Below, in pieces: positions 49,575-59,427 of a stretch of DNA of 64,000 bases. The notes under the pieces are model-generated. The model was not told the origin of the DNA, ran no database searches, and saw only the letters and a program-made list of their open reading frames with translations. A program made the position numbers and the translations under genes. The first letter of the stretch is position 1. Each line of letters begins with the position of its first letter. Source of the DNA: Cryptomeria japonica (taxonomy: Eukaryota > Streptophyta > Pinopsida > Cupressales > Cupressaceae); the NCBI RefSeq assembly GCF_030272615.1, contig NC_081410.1:141201349-141265348 (forward strand). The letters are read 5' to 3'.

Positions 49575-51870
49575 TTGTACTAGTGCCTCCTTCTCCTGAA
49601 CTCTTTCCCTTAAGAAATGATACTTCAACTCTATATGCTTGGTTCTTGCATAAAGTACATGATTCTTGGAAATATTTATTACACTCGTATTGTCATAATA
49701 GATAGTCAATGGTTTAGACATATCTATCTTGAATCCTTCTAGCACATGTCTCATCCATATGGTCTGCATGCAATTCATGGATGCAACAACATACTCAACT
49801 TCAGCTGTAGATTGAGAAACATAAGTTTGTTTCTTACTTGTCCATGCTGCAAGTCTTCCTCCAAGTAGAAAAGCTCCACCGGTTGTGCTTTTCCTATCAT
49901 CCACATTGCCTGCCCAATCTGTATCAGTAAAAATATCTAAAGTGAAATTTCCTTTGTAGGGATACCATAATCCATGGTCTAATGTTCCTTTAAGATATCA
50001 AAAAATCCTCTTAACATCCACCATGTGACTTTCTTTGGGCTCTTTTTGGAATCTTGTAACTAACCCAACAACATGAGCAATGTCTGGTACAACATAGTGT
50101 AGTTTACCAATCATAGACCTGTATTCTTTTTCACTAACATCTAGTGAATCATCTTGCTTTGTCAACTTACAACCTATTACCATCAGTGTACCTACCGGTT
50201 TATAGTCTTCCATGCCAAAAGTTTTTCAACACCTCTTTAATATAATTTCTTTGACAAATAAAAATACCACCATCCGGTTGTTGGATCTATAATCCAATAA
50301 AGAATTTTTTTCACTGATTAGAGACATCTCGAATTCCTTTTTCATCTCATCAACAAAGTCCATACTCATATTATCATCTCCACCAAAAATTATGTCATCT
50401 ACAAGTACTTCAGCTATTAGCATCTTGTCTCCATCAGTTTTTAGATAAATATTATTGTCCTCACTAGTACGCTAGAATCCAATCTTGATCAAATGTGCAT
50501 GTAATCTCTCATACCATGCTCTCGGTGCCTTCTTTAGACCATACAAAGCTTTATGCAATTTACATACCATGTCCTTATCATCGGTCAAGAAAAAACCATC
50601 TGGTTGTTCAATGTATACTTCCTCTTCAAGAATTCCATTCAAAAAGGCTAACTTGACATCCATTTGGTAGAATTTTAATCCCTTATATGTAGCAAATGCC
50701 AACAACATCCTTACTCCTTCCAATCTTGCAACCGGTGCAAACGTTTCACCATAGTCTTCACCTTCTTCCTGTGCATATCCTCTGCAGACTAACCTTTCCT
50801 TATTTCTTACCACTTTTCCATCTTCATTTAACTTATTCCTGAAGACCCATTTAGTTCCAATCACATTCTTGTCCTCCGATCTAGGAACAAGTGACCATGT
50901 CTGATTTCTCTATTTGATCTAATTCCTCATTCATTGCTTTCACCAATCATCTTTGAGTGCTTCCTTAACTATCTTGGCTTCCATTGTAGAGATCAAACAA
51001 TAATTTTCTCTAATCTTCCTCCTAGTCTACACACCTGCATTCTTATCACCAATTATCTAGTCTTGAGAGTGATTTAATCTCACATATCTAGGTATAGTCT
51101 CTGTCGGTTCTGCATCTTCCTCATCTGATTCACTAGTCGATTCACTACTTTCTTCTCCACTGTCCTCGCTTACCGATTGAGCATCTAATACTGCATTTGT
51201 CGGTTGATCATTATTTTGTGCTTCTGGTTCAAAGATCACCAATCTTTCTTCATTATCATCTTTTTCAAGTTCAGACCTGCTTGATCTTTCAGATTTATCT
51301 GACAAATCATCCACCTTCACATTAACACTTTCAACTATTTTGTTAGTTCTCTTATTATAGCATTTATATGCTTTGCTTTTAGAAGAATAACCAAGAAATA
51401 TTCTTTCATCAGATTTTGCATCAAACTTTCCAGTGTAGTTATCCTTTTTAATAGAACATTGACTTCCAAAGATTTTGAAATAACTAACACAAGGAGTTTT
51501 ACCATACCATAGTTCATAAGGTGTCTTATTGTTGTCTTTCTTTACAAGTATCTGGTTTAATGTGTAGACTATAGTACTTACCGCTTCTCTCCAAAACATC
51601 TTAGGCATATTACTTTGTAATAACAGTGTTCTAGCAGCATCAACAATTGTTCTGGTCATCCTTTCTGCTACACCATTGTGTTGTAGTGTCCTTGGAGCAA
51701 ACATCTATCTTTTGATACCCTATTCATCACAATACTTGACAAACTCATCAGATGTGAATTCTCCTCCTCGATCAAATCTTAAGCATTTCAAGTTTTTACC
51801 GGTCTCATTCTTAACTAGAGCTTTAAATGCTTTAAATTTACTAAAGGCTTCATATTTCTCCTTTAGGAAT
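49575..51870 (-). pseudogene. pol: copia integrase C-part, RT and RNase H
   Basis: Integrase continues with RFDRGGEFTSDEF and the Glu region GVAERMTRTIVDAARTLL. The linker is acidic and Ser-rich (51057-51300). RT shows [52 protein letters not shown] and LVDDIIFGGDD. RNase H shows NVDDRKSTTGGAFLLGG and QSTAEVEYVVA. Stops and frameshifts separate 51704-51057, 50864-50472, 50423-50226, 50213-49998 and 49904-49560. It is truncated before the natural pol end. Confidence 0.82.
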
Positions 51871-53666
51871 TGATGCTCTGCAAAAAGGATTAGAAAATCT
51901 GTTTGATGGCAACACACACAAAAGCACAAGAAACAAACATTAGTGTTAGCAACAAAAGATTATCCTAAACAGGCATATCAAGAGAGATATTAAGCATGAA
52001 ATAGAAAGCATATAAACATAGAATAAAATAGCTAATCAAGATGCTCATAGTTGCTCCTCCCTTGTTCCTCTCCTCTCCAAGTCCCAAATGAGTGTAGCTC
52101 TCAGCAGCTTTTTGCACTATGGATGCTTATGGAGGATTGAGATTTAATATTAAGCTTCAAATATGAAATGAAAAGCTAAATACTATGCTATTGATGCTAA
52201 AATGATTGATTTTACCAAAAAGACAAGATTTTAGTTATGCTATGCTAAATGCTCTCTAAAAATGTCTATAGCCTAAATGCATACAAGTTTTCAGGATCTG
52301 GATTATGAAGGAATGGGCTCTATTTATAGGAAAAATGGAGCAATGGATGGCCAGGATTGAAAGGTTTAATCAAGGGTCAAGCTTGAAAGTTGGGGATCCA
52401 TGTGCACAATTTGCACCAATGAAATGGTGGCAAGTGTCAACATAAGATTGGGTTGAGAGAAGAGGTTGGAGGCATTAAATGCCTAAGGAGACCTCATGGT
52501 TATCTAGAAGGTAAGGGTCAAGCCTAAATTAGGATTACCCACTGGATTAGGAGTTAATGCAAGGATAAACCTTTGTGCAAATGATTAAGAGATAATCATG
52601 GTCAAAGCATTAAAGGCTTGATGAGACCCTTGGGTTGGGTAGAGGTTGAGTCAAAACAAATGTTTTAACCGTGTGGGAGGGTTTGAGGTAACCATTAATG
52701 GTTATTGGAGACTTTGGGGATTAAGTGGTTGAAGGTTGAAAGCCTTCAATGGTTATCAAAGACTTTGAGCCATTTAGTGGTTGAAGGTTGGAAGATTTCA
52801 AAGGTTATCCAAGACTTTGAGACATTTAGTGGTTGAAGGTTGAAAGCCTTTAATGGTTATCAAAGACTTTTAGGCTTTGAGAAGTGACTCCATTTTGCTT
52901 AGGAATGTGACAATAATTAGGGGATGGATTAAGTTAATTAGGAAGGGGTTAGAAGAATCTAGAAGGGGATTAGATTTTGCAAGTGGATTTGGTGGGTGAG
53001 GGAAAATAGGATTTTATTAAAATAAAAATTCATTTATTTCAATAAATGTGTGCAAGTTGTATTTGGATAAATATTCAAATAAATATTAATTTATTTAAAT
53101 GAGAAAAAGGAAGATAAAGCATTAAAATGCTTGAAGACTTTGAGGGGAACCATTAAAGGCTTGAAGACTTTAAGGAAAACCATTAAAGTCTTAAGAAGAC
53201 TATAGAAGGAAGCCATCAAGTTTGAAGACTTTAAAGCCATCAAGTTTGAATACTTTAAGGGAAACCATTAAAGGCTTCAAGTGGGTGAGGATAAATAGGA
53301 TTTTAAATAAATAATTTATTTAAAATAGTTGTGCAACTTGCTTTTGTAGGAAAATACAAGTGGGTGGAGGATAAAGGTGATTTAAATAAATGATTTATTT
53401 ATTTAAATGTGAGAGGTGGGATTTTGGGGGTTTTAAATAAATATTAATTTATTTAAATGTGAGAGAAGATTTAATTAAATAAATATGATTTATTTATTTA
53501 ATTAATGGTCTGAATTTGGTTAAGTAAATTAAATCAAATAAATTGAATAATTTATTTAATTAATAGGAGAATAGGGTTAAGATGAATTAATTATTAATTG
53601 ATGGTTAAATAATCAAATAAATACTAAGTATTCATTTAATTAAGTGGACAGATTTATGTGACTACA
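51871..53666 (-). repeat. Solo LTR, gypsy-like (1796 bp)
   Basis: A perfect target duplication GGAAT (51866-51870 and 53667-53671) flanks TGATGCTCTG...GACTACA. On the minus strand it starts TGTAGTCACATAAAT and ends GCATCA. It has no internal region. It holds a minisatellite of about 60 bp (about 52680-52880, GGTTGAAAGCCTTCAATGG type) and a second one (about 53115-53290, CATTAAAGGCTTGAAGACTTT type). The AT-rich inverted words near its start (53380-53640) resemble those of the LTR at 9633-10401, suggesting a related family. Confidence 0.85.
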
Positions 53667-53671
53667 GGAAT

Positions 53672-54050
53672 GTAACCCACGTCATCTTAGAATAGTCATT
53701 GGTAAAAAGCATGAAATATCTATCACCAAAATAGCTTTTTGTTCTCATAGGACCATAGAGATTAGTATGAACCAAATCCAAAATGTTTTCAGATGTACAC
53801 TTCTTTCTCTTAAATGAAATAGAGGTCATATTACCAATTTGACAGTCTTTACATATAACTTTATCTGGTTTAACAATTTGTGGTAATCCTCTCACAACAC
53901 TAGACTTGCTTACATTCACCAAGTTATCAAAATTCATATGACAACATCTCTTTTGCCACAACCAACTATCTTCCATCTTTGCAACTAGACAACTATTGAT
54001 ATTAGCATTTAAATGAAATAAGTTACCTCTGGTTTGTTTTCTGGTAGCAA
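53672..54050 (-). pseudogene. pol: copia integrase, N-terminal part
   Basis: It reads NLFHLNANINSCLVAKMEDSWLW before the HHCC domain (LWQKRCCHMNFDNL, CKDCQIGNM). The start of the core is VHTNLYGPM: the first catalytic Asp is Asn (AAT at 53761-53763, G-to-A), as is the first D of the DDYS word. It stops at VTFL where the solo LTR enters and continues in phase after it with KEKYEAF. Confidence 0.82.
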
Positions 54051-56170
54051 TTTAGAAGGACTACAACCGGAAACACATCTTTCACCGGTTGCTACCTCCT
54101 CTGACAGTGAAATACTAGCAAAATTTAAAAGGGTAGTCAGGAAAAGAAAACCTTCACCGACACCGGCTCCTACACCTAAAAGAACAAGACAGAAAAAATA
54201 GGCAGTTAGGCCTCTGGCTAAGAAGTTAACACCAAAGAAGAGGAAACAAAAACAAGTTGTTCCTCCACTTGACAAACTTCTGAGTGAAATAACAGAACAT
54301 GGCAAATTGACAAATATCAACAAGTTGAATAACACACTATCAGATGATGAAAAGGAAAGTATAGAAAATAGTGTTAGTTTACATCTTGATATTTATAAGA
54401 AATTTTTGATGGAAGTTGTAGATGATATACCCAATGACTTGTATAGAAGATTAGAAGCAAGAAGAGTAGCAATTGTGGAATTAGATAAAAATAGAAAAAC
54501 TACTTGTAGTTCACCCAATGAACTCCACTCAAGAGATTGATGAATTAATCAGTGAGACTAACTGGACAGTATTTTCAACTGGTCACCGACATGTAGCACT
54601 AATGATAGGTAGAGTAAATGAAATATCAGAAGAAACTACAAACAACTGGGACATATTCTTTGTTGAAAAAGAGAAACAAGAAGAGCTTAAGAGATCAAAG
54701 ATTTTAAAGTCTATCAAAAAGAAAAGGACAAGGATAAGGGGAAAGGCAAGGTAGGTGGACCTCCAAGCATAAAGGTGACATATAACTTATCCCCACCTTC
54801 CTCTGATACTCCACTGGCAACAGAAAGTATGGAGACAACACATGAGGACACAAACCCTGATTCAAAGGTGTTGTATACAATGAATATAGACACACAGGAA
54901 GTGAACATTATCACACAAACCCTGATTCAAAGGTGTTGTATACAATGAATATAGACACACAGGAAGTGAACATTGTGGTTGATAAGGAATCAACTGAGAA
55001 GAGAGATGTGGCAACTGAGCCACCGATAGATGACACAATAGTTGAGACAAAATTTGAGGATACAGTTGGAAACCTTGAGATTGGGACTGAACAACAAACT
55101 GAACAGGCAACTGATTCCCCAGATATAGGAATTGCAGATACCATTGGTACACATACTGATGTATCTATTGAGCAACCGACAACTGATAGCAATGAAAAAT
55201 CTGTTGAGATACCGGTTGTAGACATTTCTGAAGTGCAAATAGAAAAATCGGCAGTGGATACCACTGTAAAATCATCAGAGGCACAATCAGAGAAACCATT
55301 AGTAGAGAGAACAGAGAAACTGACAGAGACAACTACAGAGAAACAGGGAGAGCAACAAGATTCATAGGTACATTCAAAGACAGTGCCACCGGCTATAATA
55401 GAAAAACCTAAACCTTTGGTAGTGGAAATGGAGACACAAACTGACCCTCCAAAGAAAGAGGAAAACAAACCTATTACCACCACCGGGGATTACATATTGT
55501 AAAGGTAGATGGACAATCATCCGAAACCTCTATGTCTGAATTTAGACCTACTAATGTGACATAGGTATTGCTAGATTCTATCAAGAAATAAACAGAGTGT
55601 AATGCACTAGCATATAAGGCTATTAATGATACATTACCAATTTTGAAGATGATTGCACCTAAGTGTAACATACAGAATAAAGATTCTTTAAGTCAATTAG
55701 ACACATTGTCTAAGTACATAACTGACAATTTTCTGACAATTGATCAAATCAATGAGGAAACATTCAAAGAGAAAATGAATAAAGAGAAGGAAAAATTCTT
55801 TGAGGGGACAGTCAAGAAGAATAAGGAACATATGGATACCTTATTACTGGTACTAGGCAAAACAATTTTGGACTTCAAGGAACTGTACAGAGATACATGC
55901 AAAACAAACATTTTGACAAAAGATATAGATAAAGAGATCAGCATAGCCCAAAAGGAAATAAATGATATTGTTGACAACTTGATAGGTTCATCGGATTCAA
56001 TATCAGTAATAGAACAGGAAATTGCAGGATTTGAAGAGAAAATAGAAAAACTTGAGAAAGACAAGGAAAGGATAAAATTTAAGGCAAAAGAACTTAAGTG
56101 CAGGCTAAGTCATAAACTGGATATCCTCATCTCTTTGAGAAAAGAGATTTTTGAGGCTCTTGTTCCATGA
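54051..56170 (+). pseudogene. Env-position ORF, coiled-coil protein, broken
   Basis: The N-part (from 54052) is basic and Pro-rich: RKRKPSPTPAPTPKRTRQKK, then a TAG and KKLTPKKRKQKQVV. 54307-54540 gives LSDDEKESIENSVSLHLDIYKK; 54518-54754 gives SETNWTVFSTGHRHVALMIGRV. A 65-bp tandem duplication (54848-54977) shifts the frame. 54933-55367 is a Glu/Thr-rich stretch. 55643-56170 is a Lys/Glu-rich coiled coil with heptad-like leucines (EQEIAGFEEKIEKLEKDKER). I see no signal peptide or clear membrane segment, so a real envelope role is doubtful. The family is not recognised. Confidence 0.5.
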
Positions 56171-56372
56171 CTTAAGACACCAGAAGAGAAAATGCACTTT
56201 CTCACCGGTACAATCCAGAGGACTGAAGAAGCAGTTAGGACAGTGAAAGATTCTACAATAGTTTGAATGTTGCCTTAGCGGAAATTTATCAGATTTTAAC
56301 CAACCGGTTACAAGGATCTAGACAGGAACTACACTCAATTGACATTGAATGACAAACTTTGTCATTGATGCC

Positions 56373-56382
56373 AAAGGGGGAG
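56373..56382 (+). other. Polypurine tract (first of several)
   Basis: ATGCCAAAGGGGGAG near the end of the coding region. CAAGGGGAGAAC (about 56433) and CCAAATGGGGAGAT (56529-56542) follow, the last one touching the LTR start TGTTGG. Repeated PPTs are a described Sirevirus feature. Confidence 0.65.
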
Positions 56383-56542
56383 TAGTAGAAGATGAGAAAA
56401 AGGAATAAGGATGAGAAGAGATCATCTGCTCAAGGGGAGAACACAGTTTTTACAGTTTTGGTACGACAATTTTGGACAACAGTTTTGGATACACTTTTGG
56501 CTTTTTCTCATGAGTGTTGCCATCAATTCCAAATGGGGAGAT

Positions 56543-57288
56543 TGTTGGAAAATACACACTCCAATGAGAAATTATAGGCGATTGAAGTTATTGTCATTGA
56601 TGGCAACCTTACAATCACCGGCAGACACCGACAGACACAGGCATAGACACCGACACCGATACCCTGGCCGACAAGATCTTATTTATTGTATTTTATATTT
56701 AATTGTAAAATATTGTTGTAAGACAACAAGGCGAGTTGTAATATGACTCATATAAGTATGATTTCTTGTAAATCATTTAGGATATGCGGATATGGTTAGA
56801 TTATTGATGCGAATATTAAGGAAAAGTTTGGAATAAGGTTTTGGAAGTTGTATGAGCTTAAACCGGTACTGAACCTGGCATAGCAGATGCTGATCCGAAG
56901 TAGTACATGACATTGGATTTATATAATCCACTTTTGTAAGTCATTGAGACTTCCCTTTTTGTACTTAAGTAGTGAGCTTTAGGCAGTTGGCCTTCCTGCA
57001 TGTGCAGGCCCCTATTGTATCAGTAATATTGACTTATTGGCCAGTGAGCGAATATTGTGGATCACAAATCCCATCGAGGTTTTTCCCACACTGGGTTTCC
57101 TCATTAAAATATTGTGTTATGGTGTGCTTTCTATGTTGTGTTTATTATTTTTATTTACTGCATTAATTCTGGTTTACTAGTACACTGTTTTGAGATGCAA
57201 TTCATTTAATAAGTTAAGAAAATTCTTTAACCGGCAAGATACTGATTCACCCCCCCCCCCCCTCTCAGTATCTTTGGGAATCCTAACA
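56543..57288 (+). repeat. 3' LTR of the env-ORF copia fragment (746 bp)
   Basis: TGTTGGAAAATACAC to CCTAACA. It contains a CCGACA-rich stretch (56618-56672), a TTTATATAATCC word (56917) and the GCACATGCAGG...GGCC, CACTGG...CCTCATT words shared in reverse with the next LTR. It ends in a C-tract (57250-57262) before TCTCAGTATC. No partner LTR. Confidence 0.75.
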
Positions 57289-57289
57289 A

Positions 57290-58359
57290 TTGAGAGGGGG
57301 GGGGAGGGGGGGGGGGGGTGAATCAATTTTCCAATAAATTCAACCAGAATTAACTTAACCAAAACTTAATGCTTAACACCGGTAAACCAAACTTTATGCC
57401 GGTAGACAGTCTTAACAGTTAATTGTAATATCGGTAAAGATTAATACATGAAATAGAAAGACAATAACATCCACAATACATAACACAAATGTTTGTATGT
57501 GGAAAACCTGTAAGGGGAAAAACCACAGTGGGAAGCCTTACCCACAATCAAATGATACTACTGCAGATAGTATGTGTGTACAATATGGATTCTGCACATG
57601 CAGAAAGGCCAACTGCCTAGAGCTCACTGCTCAATCACAAAATGGAGAGTGACACTGACTACAATTGGATGATTAAATCCAATGATAATGTACTGCACAA
57701 AATAGCATCTTCATATGTTGGATTCAGTACCGGTTTAGTTTTGATTACCTTCACAAAATCCTTCCTTCAACCTTCAAATGACGTCTGTGTGTATAGCTCT
57801 GCTTATTTTTGCATATACCTTATTGCAAATCTTTTCACATTCACAATCCCTTCTATATTCGATCTTACAAATAAGATCTTACATATATACCATAACCTAA
57901 GACCAATTTGAATAGGTCGGCTCACTAAAAGATATTACAATAAAATCAATTACAAACAAATCAATCTTTGATGCATGATGTCGACTCAATGCATTTACAA
58001 TAATAATAAATCATCTCCATAACGTGTCGTTCTGATCTGGAATAGATATGACTGCCGATGCTTATCCTGGACCTATTTGCCGGTAATAGCAAATATGCAA
58101 ACCCGAATAAATAGTTAACCAAATTGCCAAAACCAAGTGATCGAATAATGTCTTTGACATAACCTTGTAGTCTCCAAGTCATTCCAAGTGCCGATGAACA
58201 ATATAATCTACCGGTGAACCAAATATCAGTGACTTGCATAAGTCTCTGACTTGTCGGTGAATATAACCAAAGATCTCCAAGTGTTGATAAGTGTTGACAA
58301 GCGATGACAAGTGTTGATATCAATGACAAAACCATATCAACATATCCAAAATGCCAACA
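57290..58359 (-). repeat. 3' LTR of the interrupted copia element (about 1070 bp)
   Basis: Starts abruptly at TTGAGAGG with two G-runs (57295-57318, a single A between) and GTGAATCA, the word that normally lies about 20 bp inside these LTRs. It ends ATGCCAACA. It shares GGGAAAAACCACAGTGGGA and CATGCAGAAAGGCCAACTGCCTAGAGC with 16317-17651 and, reversed, with 56543-57288. The PPT CTCCCCCTTTGGCATTGATGGC follows at 58361. Confidence 0.78.
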
Positions 58360-58721
58360 ATCTCCCCCTTTGGCATTGATGGCAACACAAGATGGAAAAA
58401 CCATCAAAGTGCCAAAACAGAAATGCCAAAAACCAAAAACCAACAATTTCCCAAAATACCGATACGGAGAGTAATCAATCTCTCCAACAATCTCTCCCCA
58501 AAGTAACAATCTCTTCCCCAAGGGATAGTGTGTTTTTCCATATCAATCTCTCCCCCTTTGACATCAAATGCCAAAGAAATACAAAACCAAATACAATTAG
58601 CTCAAAGAACTTATCACAAAATACCAACTCGATATACCAACTACTCCTCCTAAGAAGTAGCTCTCCTCATCAAAGCCAGAAAAAGATTTCTTTCTATCGG
58701 TTGATGACAAACATCAACTGT

Positions 58722-59427
58722 CTAAGTCTCTACCAGTGGGGGTAGGAATCCAAGTTTCTCTCTGAGATACTCAAATGTTTCCTTAGGAAAAGGCTTTGTA
58801 AAAATATTTGCAATCTGCTCTTTAGTATTCACATAAACCAATTTCACTTCTTTTGCTTCAACATTCTCCTTTAGAAAATTGAATTTGATAAAAACATGTT
58901 TAGTCTTGGAGTGAAATACTGGGTTCTTAGATATATTAATTGCTACCATATTATCATAGTACATAGTTATATGTTCCTTGCATTTTACCTTTATGTCTTT
59001 CAACATTTGCTTGATCCATAATACCTGTGTACAATTAGTTGCTGCTGCAACATATACTAATTCTGCTATTGATAGACTTGTACAACTCTATTTCTTGCTC
59101 AACCATGAAATTAGTCTACTGCCAAGAAAAAATGTTCCGCCAGTGGTGCTTTTTTTGTCATCCACATCTCCAGCCCAATTAGCATCTATGTATGCACATA
59201 AGTCAAAATTTTCATCTCTAGGATACCATAAACCAAGATTTGTAGTGCCTTGTAGGTATCGAAAAATCTTTTTCACTGCTGATTCATGATTTTTTTTAGG
59301 ATTACTTTGAAATCTTGAAACAATACAAACTGCATTCATAATATCAGGTCTTGTTTGTGTCAAATACAGTAAACCTCCTATCATAGATTTGTATCTAGTC
59401 GGATTAACAGGTGTAGATTCATCCTTC
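58722..59427 (-). pseudogene. pol: copia RT C-terminus and RNase H
   Basis: One frame: TPVNPTRYKSMIGGLLYLTQTRPDI, SAVKKIFRYLQGTTNLGLWY, CAYIDANWAGDVDDKKSTTGG, WLSKK, then a TAG (59088-59090). It continues in phase with NCTQVLWIKQML, MYYDNMVAINISKNPVFHSKTKH and the pol end KEQIANIFTKPFPKETFEYLREKLG, stopping at 58722. RNase H has IDANW at its first acidic site. Cut at 59427 by the gypsy LTR. Confidence 0.85.

Larger units (their letters stand above)
49575..54050 (-). mobile_element. Truncated Ty1/copia fragment (integrase to RNase H) split by a solo LTR
   Basis: Pol-like sequence on the minus strand from before integrase (54050) to within RNase H (about 49575). Both ends are cut: no LTR, PBS or PPT belongs to it. 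The left end stops in RNase H after VQEKEALV, next to the minisatellite. The right end stops at GGTAGCAA, where a plus-strand copia fragment begins. A solo LTR (51871-53666) sits in the integrase. It is related to, but clearly different from, the pol at 40218-43679. Confidence 0.85.
54051..57288 (+). mobile_element. 5'-truncated Ty1/copia (Sirevirus-like) 3' end with env-position ORF
   Basis: A plus-strand fragment with a decayed ORF (54051-56170), a purine-rich 3' region with three PPT-like tracts, and a 3' LTR (56543-57288). No pol, PBS or 5' LTR remains; at 54050/54051 it meets the minus-strand copia fragment. Position between pol and the 3' LTR plus multiple PPTs fits Sireviruses, which are known to carry an env-like gene there. 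The env-like label is inference from position only. Confidence 0.7.
57290..59427 (-). mobile_element. Ty1/copia 3' end, interrupted by the gypsy element at 59428
   Basis: Minus strand: 3' LTR (57290-58359), PPTs, and the C-terminal part of pol (58722-59427). The gypsy LTR begins at 59428 inside RT, after the codons for DESTPVNPTRYKSMIGG, so the rest lies beyond the window end. The LTR lacks its expected TGTTAGG start and abuts the oppositely oriented LTR at 57288. Confidence 0.82.

Noticed and set aside
53977-54335. 108-residue minus-strand frame next to the integrase fragment
   Set aside because: It lies mostly in the plus-strand env-position ORF beyond the orientation switch and is antisense to it.
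54911-55483. 190-residue minus-strand Ser/Val-rich frame
   Set aside because: It is antisense to the Thr/Glu-rich part of the env-position ORF; low complexity on one strand opens the other.
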